Origin: Streptomyces cellostaticus
GTDB taxonomy: Bacteria > Actinomycetota > Actinomycetes > Streptomycetales > Streptomycetaceae
Assembly: GCF_001513965.1 (NCBI RefSeq)
Contig: NZ_KQ948035.1
Location: 68,041-132,040, forward strand
Direction of reading: 5' to 3'
Length of the DNA stretch: 64,000 bases
The translations under genes and the position numbers were made by a program. Positions 16,958 through 25,430 of this stretch are shown in pieces. Position 1 is the stretch's first letter, and every line of letters starts with the position of its first letter. The notes beneath the pieces were generated by a model. The model saw only the letters and a program-made list of their open reading frames with translations. It had not been told where the DNA came from and did not search any database.

Positions 16958-17598
16958 ATCGGCTGGTCGTCCCTGATCGGGAAGGCCGCCGTGTCATCCA
17001 CCGGTCCCTGCACGTCCACCGTGAACCCGCCGCGCTCGAGCGTTTCGGCGCCCTGCGTGGTCACCATGATGAGCGCGATCCGCTCGGAGGCGATCTGCAC
17101 GACAACGGCCTCGGTCTCGTTCACGGCCCCGGTCAACTCGGGTCGGCCCAGGCCGACCGGCAGCTCGATCTGCGCCCGGAGCACGGGACGGTTTTCCATC
17201 GCGGCGACCGCGAACACCGGGTGGGCCGCCGTACGCATCCGCACCTCCCGTGCGAATGCGCGCTCCTGGGCGTCCTCGCCCACGAAGACACAATCGTCGG
17301 CCGGCACTCCCCCCGTGCTCGCGACCGCCTGGTCGAAGATCATGCGATTGTTCTTAGCCCCCCAGTGCACAAGTGCCTCGTCCGTAAAACGGTCGGGGAA
17401 CGCCTCGTGCAGCGCGGCCGCTGCCCGTGCGGCGGCACTGTCGCCGGGCCCCGGGTAGGAGATGATGCCCTTGCGTACCTTGCGGAGGGCGTCGAGGACT
17501 GCCATGACGCGCGGTCGGGGCTGAAGTGTCACAGAGCCGTCGGGTTCCAGGTGGGCATCCGCCAGGGTCGCCCCGATGTCGAAGAAAATCACCGGCAT
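16954..17598 (-). CDS. HAD family hydrolase-like protein
   Basis: A 214-residue protein. HAD motif I appears as IFFDIGATLADAH, with nucleophile Asp7 but Gly9 in place of the second Asp, so phosphatase activity may be altered. Motif II-like RKGIISYPGPG, the lysine region HWGAKNNRMIFDQAV and motif IV DDCVFVGEDAQERAFAREV follow. After about residue 140 comes an extra beta-rich tail (NETEAVVVQIASERIALIMV ... GGFTVDVQGPVDD) that is not part of a standard HAD core. Its TAG stop codon overlaps, in the palindrome CTAG, the end of the dead IS481 transposase, so its 3' end may have been set by the insertion. Substrate unknown. Confidence 0.75.
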   Translation of the reverse strand: MPVIFFDIGATLADAHLEPDGSVTLQPRPRVMAVLDALRKVRKGIISYPGPGDSAAARAAAALHEAFPDRFTDEALVHWGAKNNRMIFDQAVASTGGVPADDCVFVGEDAQERAFAREVRMRTAAHPVFAVAAMENRPVLRAQIELPVGLGRPELTGAVNETEAVVVQIASERIALIMVTTQGAETLERGGFTVDVQGPVDDTAAFPIRDDQPI

Positions 17599-18061
17599 GC
17601 GAAGCGCCTCCCCACGGTGAACGCTTTCGATTCGGGGCCACCCGGGTGAAAGGGTCCCCGATGCGAACTGCCGGATGGTGCCCTTCCATCCTCCGCTCGC
17701 GGTCGTCTTCCTGTCCTACGTGAGCTTCTCTGTCCGGATGCGAGCCGCGCGGCGCCGGTGCCGCGACCGGGCGATCCGTCCCGGCGTGACCCGCAGCGCG
17801 CCCCGGTCCCGCACGGCGACGCCGTGGCGGATCAGGTCGGGGTCGGCTGCGATCGGCACGAACGGGAGCCAGCACGCCGGCCAGCTGCGGAATGCCGACG
17901 TTGCTGGGGTCCTCCTGGGCGAAGTTGTCGGCGGCCGGGGTCATGGACAGTCCGGTCAGGGACGAAGCCGCGCAGCGTTCCGTGCTGCATCCCGGCAGGT
18001 TTTCCTCTTTGCCGGGCACGGCCCACCCGCATGATCCGAGCAAGCCTGATCGATGCGCCAG
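17599..18061. other. Intergenic region with a possible coding remnant on the minus strand
   Basis: On the minus strand, one frame between about 17940 and 17717 reads PFVPIAADPDLIRHGVAVRD, then RGALRVTPGRIARSRHRRRA and RIRTEKLT before a stop. This looks like a former C-terminal coding sequence, but I do not recognise its family and the upstream part is out of frame. Nothing else is evident. Confidence 0.3.
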
Positions 18062-18093
18062 GGCCGGGCGCACCAGCAACGGCGCGCCCGGCC
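18062..18093 (-). terminator. Hairpin terminator after the lectin gene
   Basis: GGCCGGGCGC (18062-18071) pairs perfectly with GCGCCCGGCC (18084-18093) around a 12-base loop, 18 bases beyond the stop codon of the minus-strand lectin gene. Confidence 0.7.
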
Positions 18094-18110
18094 GTGGGCC
18101 AGCTGGTGTG

Positions 18111-18629
18111 TCAGCCGACGAACGTGAACCTCTGGTAGGACAGCGCGTTGTACCCGAACGCGCGCAGACCGAAGTCAAGGCTGTCGTCGATCACGCGGCC
18201 GGTGCTCTGATTCTTCAACGTCTTCGTGCCGTCGGACTGGTAGACGATCGTCCACCGCTGGTACGAAAGGTAGTTACAGCCGAACGCGCGTAGGCCGTAG
18301 TCGGTGCTGTCGTCGATGCAGCGGCCGGTGTTCTGGTTCTGGATGACCCAGGTGCCGTCGGTCTGCTTGTACCAGTTGAAGTTCTGGTAGTTGAGCCCGT
18401 TACAGGTGAACGCGCGCAGACCGTAGTCCCAGGAGTCGTCCACGCAGCGGCCGGTGTTCTGGTTCTGGAGTGCGTAGTAGTAGATCTGGCCGTCGGCGAT
18501 GGCCGGACCCTTGGGCTTGGGTGTGACGGCGTGCGCGGTCGTGGTGCCGGTCAGCAGCAGTGCCGCAGTGGCGAACACGGCTGCCGCCGGTCTCGCGGTG
18601 CGGGTAGTGAGGACAGTGCGCAGGCTCAT
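18111..18629 (-). CDS. Secreted three-repeat ricin-like lectin
   Basis: A 172-residue exported protein. The signal peptide spans about residues 1-34 (ending TTTAHA). The mature protein is almost entirely three repeats of 42 residues, each with the core NQ(N/S)TGRxxDDSxDxGLRAF, beginning at residues 56, 98 and 140. The pattern resembles a compact ricin-type beta-trefoil with one carbohydrate site per repeat. Repeats 1 and 2 each have a cysteine pair (62/76 and 104/118), presumably one disulfide each; repeat 3 has Val and Tyr at these positions. There is no attached enzyme domain, so it is a stand-alone secreted binder. A terminator hairpin follows directly. Confidence 0.78.
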   Translation of the reverse strand: MSLRTVLTTRTARPAAAVFATAALLLTGTTTAHAVTPKPKGPAIADGQIYYYALQNQNTGRCVDDSWDYGLRAFTCNGLNYQNFNWYKQTDGTWVIQNQNTGRCIDDSTDYGLRAFGCNYLSYQRWTIVYQSDGTKTLKNQSTGRVIDDSLDFGLRAFGYNALSYQRFTFVG

Positions 18630-18918
18630 GGTGGTCCTCCCGTTGGTGGTCCGCCTGGTCGAAGGGCAGGCATGGGCGTGCGGCCGTGTGCTGTGATGCG
18701 AGGCATCACCCAGCCGCGCATGCCTCGCACACGCTATGAGTCAGGCATGAACACTTCAATCCGATGTGCGGTGCGCTATCCGATATGGCCGGTTCCGCAC
18801 CATCTGATTGCCGCAGGCACATCTCAACGAGAGCGCTGTCCTCTCACTGGCCTCCGTCTTCGAAGAGCACGCCGCGGCGGGATGCCGCGCGCGAGCAGCT
18901 TCAGTCGGCTTGGTGGTG

Positions 18919-19818
18919 TCACAGGCCGAACAGGTTCGCCGCGTTGTCGTGGCATACGGCCCGCAGCCACTCCTGTCCGAGTCCCAGCCGTTCCAGGGCG
19001 TGGAGCTGGTGCAGGTAGGGGTAGGGGGTGTTGGGGAAGTCGGAGCCGAGCAGGATGCGGTCGCCAAGTGCGGTGAGCTGTGGCAGGGCCCGGTGCGGGA
19101 ACGGCATGAATCCTTCGGTGAAGTCGGTGAACGTCATGGTCGTGTCCAGCCGTACCTGGTCGTACCGTTCGGCGAGGTCGAGGAACTCCTCGTACTCGGG
19201 CATGCCCATGTGCGCGACGATCAGCCGCAGTTTCGGGTGGCGTGCCAGCACTCGCGCGATGGGCTCGGGGCCCGTGTGCTTGCCGGGCGCGGGCCCCGAG
19301 CCGCAGTGCATCACCACGGGAATCCGGGCCTCGGCCAGCAGCCCCCATGCCTGCTGGAGACGTTCGTCGGCCGGGTCGTACGCTCCCACCTGCACATGAG
19401 CCTTGAACACACGCGCCCCCGCTTCGACGGCCTCGCGGACGTATGTCTCGACGTCGGGCTCGGGGTAAAGGGTCGCGGTGTGCAGGCAGTCGGGGGTGCG
19501 GCGGGCGAAGTCGGCCGCCCATCCGTTGAGCCACCTGGCCATGCCGGGCTTGTGGGGGTAGAGCATCGCGGTGAAGGCCCGGACCCCGAACTCCCGCAGC
19601 AGAGCCGTCCGCTCCGCTTCCTGCTTCCGGTAGGTGATCGGCCACTTCAGCCCACCGATCAGCGGCCCGTTGGCGTCGAAGTAGCCCCAGACCTTGTGCA
19701 GGACACGCTCGGGCATGAAGTGGGTGTGGACGTCGATCAGCCCGGGAAGACCGAGCCCGCCCCAGAAACGGCGGACCTCACCGGCTTCCTCGCCCCAAGC
19801 CATGCGGGTGGAACTCAC
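18919..19818 (-). CDS. Amidohydrolase family metal-dependent hydrolase
   Basis: A 299-residue TIM-barrel hydrolase of the Amidohydro_2 type. Metal ligands His31 and His33 are in GLIDVHTHFMPERVL; further barrel motifs are ARVFKAHVQVGAYDP, IPVVMHCGSGPAPGKHTGP, RLIVAHMGMPEYEEFLDLAE and the final Asp in RILLGSDFPNTPYPYLHQLH. The C-terminal helix VCHDNAANLFGL is characteristic. Relatives are decarboxylases or hydrolases acting on aromatic or lactone substrates. The GTG at 19818 is chosen because GAGAGGCGG lies six bases upstream; an ATG at 19803 is possible. No pathway neighbour. Confidence 0.85.
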   Translation of the reverse strand: MSSTRMAWGEEAGEVRRFWGGLGLPGLIDVHTHFMPERVLHKVWGYFDANGPLIGGLKWPITYRKQEAERTALLREFGVRAFTAMLYPHKPGMARWLNGWAADFARRTPDCLHTATLYPEPDVETYVREAVEAGARVFKAHVQVGAYDPADERLQQAWGLLAEARIPVVMHCGSGPAPGKHTGPEPIARVLARHPKLRLIVAHMGMPEYEEFLDLAERYDQVRLDTTMTFTDFTEGFMPFPHRALPQLTALGDRILLGSDFPNTPYPYLHQLHALERLGLGQEWLRAVCHDNAANLFGL

Positions 19819-20754
19819 CTGGAACCGCCTCTCTCGAACAACCTGCAGCTTCCACAGGGTCGGGAATTGCTGGACGAGCCAATGGTGCCCTGCTGTCCGA
19901 CGAGCACCGTCGCGGCTCCCGGGACTTGCGCCGTTGTTCTGACCGCGATCGACGCCGTGATCCAGACCCTGGGGCCCACGTCCACGGAGCGGTGACTGCC
20001 ATGACTCATGCATCGACGGCCGTGCGTCGTTCAGTCGACCCTTCACGGAAGCGCGGCCCAGAACCAACTGAGGTGCTCAGTGTGCGACACGAAAGTCGCT
20101 CCAGGTAAGTAAGGACAGCCACGTGAAGGGGGTATCGATCGGCTGAACTTCGGGCCAGTGTCCAGGGCTCGTTCCCGCGCTCCCATGCGTCGCTGGTAAC
20201 GGCGGGGTGTGAAGCGGAGCGTTCAAGCCCAAGGGCGTCCCGGCCATCGGGGTGCCACAGGTGAGGGAAAGGCTGGACGGGCGAACGTAAGTGAACCCTT
20301 GATGATGCCTCGTGACTTTAAGACCGTGTCGATGGCGTGCTGGCGGCGGTCACAGGACCCGGTGCTGTGAGGCACCAAGCGACCTTCGGGTAACTGAGCC
20401 CGGAGGGAGGACACTGCTGGTCCCGGGGTAGAGGGGGCGCCCACCCCAGCCGCGTCTTACTGGTGCGGAACGTGGGAACCCCGACGGGGTCCAGGCCACC
20501 CGGCTTGGTAGGTCGACCGCAAGGAAGGCTGAACTCCCCGGCGGGAGAAGGAAGATCCAAGAAGCGAAGGCCGGCGGGCCGAAAGGCCAGAGGAAACCGA
20601 GAGGCGGGACCTTCACCCGATCTCGGATAACTCGCCGGATACGGATCCGAGTTGGTCCGGCTCGAAAGGGCGCCCACGTGGATCAGGTGAGCCTATGAAG
20701 TCACCATTGCAAGGAAGCCGGAATCGAGGGACAAGTTAGACACCGGAGGCGAAC

Positions 20755-22515
20755 ATGGAGGTCACGGCACCTGTCGTGACGTCCTCGCCTGCGGTGAACG
20801 GACCCGAGGACGACTTACTCGACTGGCACGGCATCGACTGGGCCACCTGCGAGGAGAACGTACGGCGGCTGAGGCAGAGGATCTTCAAGGCGACGCAGGA
20901 CGGGGACCTCAAGAAGGTCCGCAACTTGCAGAAACTCATGCTGCGAAGCCGCAGCAACACGCTGGTCAGCGTGAAGCGGGTGACGCAGCAGAGCAGTGGT
21001 CGCATGACCGCTGGCATCGACGGGGAACGGGCCCTCACGCCGAAGGCGAGAGGCACCTTGGCGGCCGAGATCCATCGGTCGTCGAATCCGTGGAAGGCCA
21101 GGCCGGTCAGGCGAGTGTTCATCCCGAAGAGCAACGGGAAACAGCGACCACTCGGCATCCCGGTCATCCGTGACCGGGTCCTCCAGGCCCGCGTGAAGAA
21201 CGCGCTGGAGCCCGAGTGGGAAGCGCGATTCGAGCCGAGGTCCTATGGCTTCCGGCCCGGCCGCAGCTGCCAGGACGCGATATCCGCGATCTTCTGGACG
21301 GTGAAGGGAAAGAACCCGAAGCGTCTGTGGGTCCTGGACGCGGACCTGTCGGCGGCATTCGACCGCATCGGCCACGACCACCTCATGACCATGCTCGGCC
21401 AGTTCCCCGCCAGGGATCTGATCCGCGGATGGCTGAAGGCGGGCGTGATCGACCGCGGCCGGTTCGCACCGACCGAGGAGGGCACTCCTCAAGGCGGTGT
21501 GATCAGCCCGCTGTTGCTGAACGTTGCTCTGCACGGACTGGAACAGGCCGCAGGGTGCCAATACACGGTGCGGGCCGGGCGCGAGCCCGGCGCCGCCCCG
21601 GGCACCCCCGTGCTGGTGAGGTATGCCGACGACTTCGTCGTGCTCTGCCACGACGAAGAACAGGTGCACCAGGTCAGAGCCCGACTGGAGGACTGGCTGG
21701 CGCCGAGGGGACTTCGCTTCAACGAGGAGAAGACTCAGGTCGTCCACCTCGATGAGGGGTTCGACTTCCTCGGTTTCACCGTCCGCCGAACGGGCGGCAA
21801 GTTGATCATCAAGCCGAGCACAGCGGCTTGCGTGAGGCTCCGGGCGCGATTGCGGACCGAGGTTCGAGCCCTGCATGGGGCGAATGCCGAGGCTGTGTTG
21901 CGCAGGCTGATCCCGATCGTTCGCGGTTGGGCAGCCTACTACCGGGCGGTGGCATCCACGACGACGTTCTCGTCGCTGGATCACTACATGTGGCGGCTGA
22001 CCTTCAAATGGGCCAGGCGTCGTCACCGCAACAAGTCGAGGCACTGGGTCGTGGCCCGGTACTTCGGCAGGTTCCACCCATCCCGGCGAGACCGGTGGGT
22101 GTTCGGCGACCGCGGCAGCGGCGCCTTCCTCATCAAGTTCGCCTGGACCGGCATCGTCCGCCACCAGCTCGTCAAGGGCGGAGCGTCCCTGGACGACCCC
22201 GCTCTGGCCGAGTACTGGCGGGACCGCCGCCGCAGGAAAGCGCCGCCGCCGATGGACAAGACGAGTCTTCTCCTGGCGGTCAGGCAGCAGGGGCTCTGTC
22301 CTCTCTGCAAGCAGGCGCTGATCGTCGGAGCCGAGTACGAGCCGGACAGTCCACGCGAGTGGATCAACTGGTTCGCGGCCTCGAAGAAGATGCTCCACAA
22401 GCATCACTTCACCTACCGGCGAGACGGCGGCACGGACGATCGGACCAACCTTCGCCTCGTGCACTCCGAATGCCACCGCCAGCACCATGCGGGCGATGGC
22501 AAACGGGCCATATAA
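20755..22515 (+). CDS. ltrA: Group II intron reverse transcriptase/maturase with HNH endonuclease
   Basis: A 586-residue intron-encoded protein. The reverse transcriptase fingers and palm carry RRVFIPKSNGKQRPLGIP, YGFRPGRSCQDAI, VLDADLSAAFDRI, EGTPQGGVISPLLLNVAL and the catalytic YADD at residues 290-293. The domain X maturase region follows (LIPIVRGWAAYYRAV, YMWRLTFKWARRRH). The C-terminus has an HNH endonuclease module: GLCPLCKQAL near residue 515, KHHFTYRRDGG near 547 and SECHRQHH near 577. The protein binds the intron RNA to aid splicing, then nicks target DNA and primes reverse transcription. No frameshift or missing motif is seen. Confidence 0.95.
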   Translation: MEVTAPVVTSSPAVNGPEDDLLDWHGIDWATCEENVRRLRQRIFKATQDGDLKKVRNLQKLMLRSRSNTLVSVKRVTQQSSGRMTAGIDGERALTPKARGTLAAEIHRSSNPWKARPVRRVFIPKSNGKQRPLGIPVIRDRVLQARVKNALEPEWEARFEPRSYGFRPGRSCQDAISAIFWTVKGKNPKRLWVLDADLSAAFDRIGHDHLMTMLGQFPARDLIRGWLKAGVIDRGRFAPTEEGTPQGGVISPLLLNVALHGLEQAAGCQYTVRAGREPGAAPGTPVLVRYADDFVVLCHDEEQVHQVRARLEDWLAPRGLRFNEEKTQVVHLDEGFDFLGFTVRRTGGKLIIKPSTAACVRLRARLRTEVRALHGANAEAVLRRLIPIVRGWAAYYRAVASTTTFSSLDHYMWRLTFKWARRRHRNKSRHWVVARYFGRFHPSRRDRWVFGDRGSGAFLIKFAWTGIVRHQLVKGGASLDDPALAEYWRDRRRRKAPPPMDKTSLLLAVRQQGLCPLCKQALIVGAEYEPDSPREWINWFAASKKMLHKHHFTYRRDGGTDDRTNLRLVHSECHRQHHAGDGKRAI

Positions 22516-22550
22516 CCCTGCTTACCTGCGAAAGCCCTCGTGGCTTGCTT

Positions 22551-22584
22551 GAGCCGGATGCGCTGAAAGGTGCACGTCCGGTTC
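22551..22584 (+). ncRNA. Group II intron domain V
   Basis: GAGCCGGATG and CGCTGAAAGG, followed by TGCACGTCCGGTTC, form the 34-base domain V hairpin with its GAAA tetraloop-like turn; it is the catalytic core of bacterial group II introns and nearly matches the general consensus. A domain VI stem (GGCCGGGTCAC/GTGACCCGGC) follows at about 22591-22617. Confidence 0.9.
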
Positions 22585-22641
22585 TGAGGGGGCCGGGTCA
22601 CGGCAACGTGACCCGGCTACCCGACCATAAGAGGACGGGGC

Positions 22642-22720
22642 AGTGCCAAGACGAGACCGCCACCGGACTGGATCGAGGAACTGGGTGTCGGCGCCGAACG
22701 GCCGTCGACACAGGTCCACT
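22642..22720 (+). pseudogene. Possible DUF6233-like fragment in the 3' exon of the intron
   Basis: One frame reads PPDWIEELGVGAERPSTQVH and then a stop. This resembles the PPPW...VHxGDC segment of DUF6233 proteins, which are common in Streptomyces. The preceding and following parts are absent, so if correct it is a short leftover. The similarity is from memory and short. Confidence 0.3.
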
Positions 22721-22840
22721 AGGGGAAGACGAAGCCTGGCGCCTCTTCAGCCGCTGGGGCTGGGAGGAGCGACGGGCTGCACAGTGCGGCTGTGCAGCCC
22801 ATCCGCGCTCGCGTACGCGAAGGCCCCTCTGTCGCTCCTC

Positions 22841-22873
22841 GGGGGACGCTCTCTTGCCATGAGGGCGTCCCCC
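22841..22873. terminator. Hairpin terminator (probably bidirectional)
   Basis: GGGGGACGC (22841-22849) pairs with GCGTCCCCC (22865-22873) around a 15-base loop. It lies between the intron exon and the end of the minus-strand vWA gene at 22969, and could serve either direction. Confidence 0.55.
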
Positions 22874-22968
22874 AGCAGTGGCCCTTCTGTCTTTCATCGC
22901 CTACCCGGATGTCGGGTGTTGCGACGTTGATGAGAACCCATGCGGACAGGCGGGGCTTTCAAGGGACG

Positions 22969-24009
22969 TCAGATCATCAGCAGGAGCCGCGTGTGCGGTA
23001 CCAGCTTCCGGTTCACGCTGGTGCTCTGCACGAAGATCGTGAAGTCGTCGTTGTGGTCCGGCTTCACGCGAACTTCCGTGTCCGGCAGGCCGAGCAATGC
23101 ACGGGCCTCCGGCCCCGTGTACACCCGGTCGGTCTTCTTCTCCAGGACCGCAATCTGCTTCCGCGCCTGGATCTTCTCGGACTTACTCAGCTGGTAGAAC
23201 GCACAGCCGGTACGGAAAGTGTGCCCGCACTCGATGACCCAGTCCCGTATCGCCGCTTCGCGTGCCACCGGAATCAGCTGGTATTCCGACGGATTCACCG
23301 GGGTGAGACCAGCTGCCTTGATGGTGTCCTTGTTGACCGCCTCTGCACCTGTGGAGAACACCGCCCGCGATCCCCGGATGCCTTGGGCGCGGCCCACCAT
23401 AAATTTCTCGGTGGCCTGCTGGATGACCTGCCCAGCCTCCTCCAGACCCTGTGTGCTCGTGGCGTCCCAGATGGCGATGTTGTCCTTCGGGAAACCGCAC
23501 TGCATGGCCTCGCGCTTGCCCATCTGGTCCGGCACAAGGACCGCCAGTGTCCAGTTGTCCTCTTGTGTCTCGAGCAACTTGGCCACGGCCTGTACCAGTT
23601 CACGCGGATCCCTGGCGGGGGCATCCAGGCAGCGATGGCTTGCGTTCTCCTGCCCGTCGGTCAGTACGAACGTCAGGAAGCTGTGGTCACCGTACAGTTG
23701 AGCTGTCTGCGCCAGCTCCCGCTGCGACTTCAGCGTGGCCGCCAGCAGGGCCGTCATTCCACCGACCCGGTACAGCTGCTCCAGGGACGGCATCCGCAGC
23801 ACGTCCTTGTCGTAGATGACGCACTCCACCTTCTCTGCGAAGACGTACACCGTGACGCGGGTTTCCTGGTCCAGTTCCTTCGATCGGCGGGCCAGATATG
23901 CGATCTGCTGGTCGGCGACTTCGACGACCTTGCCGCTCAGGTGTGACATGGACGAACTGGCATCCAGCACAAGAGCAACGTGATTGATGTAGTTCTGGTT
24001 CCCGGACAT
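22969..24009 (-). CDS. vWA domain-containing protein
   Basis: A 346-residue cytoplasmic protein. Residues about 8-200 form a von Willebrand factor A domain with a complete MIDAS start, LVLDASSSM (Asp16, Ser18, Ser20), followed by VTVYVFAEKVEC, GGMTALLAATLKS (the MIDAS Thr) and FLTFVLTDGQENASHR (the MIDAS Asp). The last 150 residues (REAAIRDWVIECGHTFRTGC, CAFYQLSKSEKIQARKQIAVL, GPEARALLGLPDTEVRVKP) have no family that I know. The start at 24009 has GGGGGAG seven bases upstream. vWA proteins of this type are often scaffolds in metal-dependent or phage-related complexes. It has no operon partner here. Confidence 0.8.
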   Translation of the reverse strand: MSGNQNYINHVALVLDASSSMSHLSGKVVEVADQQIAYLARRSKELDQETRVTVYVFAEKVECVIYDKDVLRMPSLEQLYRVGGMTALLAATLKSQRELAQTAQLYGDHSFLTFVLTDGQENASHRCLDAPARDPRELVQAVAKLLETQEDNWTLAVLVPDQMGKREAMQCGFPKDNIAIWDATSTQGLEEAGQVIQQATEKFMVGRAQGIRGSRAVFSTGAEAVNKDTIKAAGLTPVNPSEYQLIPVAREAAIRDWVIECGHTFRTGCAFYQLSKSEKIQARKQIAVLEKKTDRVYTGPEARALLGLPDTEVRVKPDHNDDFTIFVQSTSVNRKLVPHTRLLLMI

Positions 24010-24646
24010 GACTGCTCCCCCTGTTCCGACTCGATGCTTCGATCCTCTCACCCACCACTGACAATCGATCTTGGATGCCAGGCGGGGTGCAGACCGTCGG
24101 AGGGAGAGAGCCTGACTCGCAACGGGGCGCGGCCACCGCGCCGCGCCCCGTCCGCGGCCGCACAGGAGAGACCGCGGGCGCGTAGGTGGGGAATGAAGCC
24201 CGAAGTAGCCAACACGTCACCGCTGGGCTGACGTTGACCGGACATCCAGCAACTCGTGCGCTTCCGAGAGGGTGAAGAGCGGCAGGCGCGGCTCGTACAG
24301 CTCCGGCACGCCGGATGGGGGAGTCACGAGTGCGTCCACGCCGGGCGCGACAGTCAGCAGCGCTGCAGGCCACGGGACCCCCCGACTTGTGGGAGTCAGC
24401 GAGGAGCCCGGTGCCCATCTCATTCTCGCGGCAAGGTGTGCCGGGCTCGTGCACCCCGAGCTCCTGGGTGATCGATTCCAAGGGGTAGATGCGGCTAGGG
24501 TGACCGACGAGCCTTGCTGATTCCCGTGACGGCCGACCCCCGTGGTGACAGTCGGGTCCGGTGGACGCGGCCCTCGTCTGGGGACAGACAGCCGACGGGA
24601 GTTGGATACGGGCCCTGAATGCAGACGCGGATGAGGAGCACGGACA
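24010..24646. other. Intergenic region without a recognised gene
   Basis: Open frames on both strands lack starts with ribosome binding sites or known motifs. One minus-strand stretch near 24217-24330 reads TPPSGVPELYEPRLPLFTL and SEAHELLDVR, which has the look of coding sequence; I could not assign it, and it may be the end of a decayed gene. Confidence 0.3.
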
Positions 24647-25156
24647 GTGACCAGCGACAATCGCATAGGACCCCCCAGTTTTGGAAGCGAACGCGACATG
24701 CTGCGGGCTTTCCTCGACTACCACCGCGCGACCCTCGCCATGAAGTGCGAAGGGCTTACCGACGAGGAACTGCGGCAGCAGTCGATGCCGCCGTCCAGGC
24801 TTTCGCTGCTCGGTCTGGTGCGTCACATGGCGGAGGTGGAGCGCGCTTGGTTCCGTCGAGTGTTCGAGGACAACGACGCGCCCATGGTCTGGTCCGACAA
24901 GATCGACTTCCAGGCGGCGTACGACGCGAGCGCGTCGACCAGGGGGGAGGCGTTCGCGGCCTGGGAGGCCGAGGTGGAGAACTCGCGCCGCATCGAGCGG
25001 GAGGCTGAGTCCCTGGACCGGGCCGGGTATCAGCCAAGGTGGAGCGAGGAGGTATCGCTGCGGATGGTGATGGTGCACGTGCTCCTGGAGTACGGCCGCC
25101 ACAACGGGCACGCGGACTTTCTGCGTGAGGGTGTCGACGGGACCGTGGGCGCCTGA
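24647..25156 (+). CDS. DinB family protein (DUF664)
   Basis: A 169-residue four-helix-bundle protein of the DinB/YfiT superfamily. It shows the three-histidine metal site pattern: LLGLVRHMAEVERAWFRRVF (first His), then MVMVHVLLEYGRHNGHADFL (second and third His in the HxxxH-like end). LRAFLDYHRATLAMKCEGLT forms helix one. Members act as thiol-dependent transferases (bacillithiol or mycothiol) or are of unknown role. The GTG start has no strong Shine-Dalgarno but gives the usual family length. It stands alone. Confidence 0.88.
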   Translation: MTSDNRIGPPSFGSERDMLRAFLDYHRATLAMKCEGLTDEELRQQSMPPSRLSLLGLVRHMAEVERAWFRRVFEDNDAPMVWSDKIDFQAAYDASASTRGEAFAAWEAEVENSRRIEREAESLDRAGYQPRWSEEVSLRMVMVHVLLEYGRHNGHADFLREGVDGTVGA

Positions 25157-25238
25157 GTCCGCCGGAGCCACCGATCTCCACATGCCGGTCTATTCCAGTG
25201 GATCGCCCGCGGGTCTGGAGGGAGGCCAACTTTGGTGT

Positions 25239-25313
25239 GTGAACACAGAGTTGGACTCCCTCGCCACCGCACTCTATGTGATGACCGACGATCTACTGAA
25301 GGAAATCGGCTGA
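25239..25313 (+). mobile_element. IS982-family transposase N-terminal remnant
   Basis: The short frame beginning with GTG 25239 reads VNTELDSLATALYVMTDDLL then KEIG and a stop. This matches the first residues of IS982 transposases (N..LDTLATALYV.IDDLLK). The remainder of the element is missing. Confidence 0.6.
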
Positions 25314-25430
25314 CCGATCAGCTCCAGACCAGCGGGCCGCATGTCTCGTAGGAGAGAGTCGGATCGTTGGTGATGCATGCCGTCGCCGCGTAGCCGTTCG
25401 GAGATACCGTACGTGGCGGCTCTTTCTTCA

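Larger units (their letters stand above)
20082..22625 (+). mobile_element. Group II intron
   Basis: The intron begins with GTGCGAC at 20082, matching the conserved GUGYG 5' end; structured non-coding domains I-III precede the reverse transcriptase gene, which occupies domain IV. Domain V (22551-22584) and a domain VI stem follow, and the intron ends in ...CTACCCGAC at 22625 (AY end). All parts needed for self-splicing and retrohoming appear present, so it may be active. Boundaries come from consensus ends, not from a comparison with an empty site. Confidence 0.85.

Noticed and set aside
20318..20677. Short minus-strand frames within the group II intron 5' region
   Set aside because: This stretch is the structured intron RNA (domains I-III); the frames have no ribosome binding site and cross conserved intron structure.
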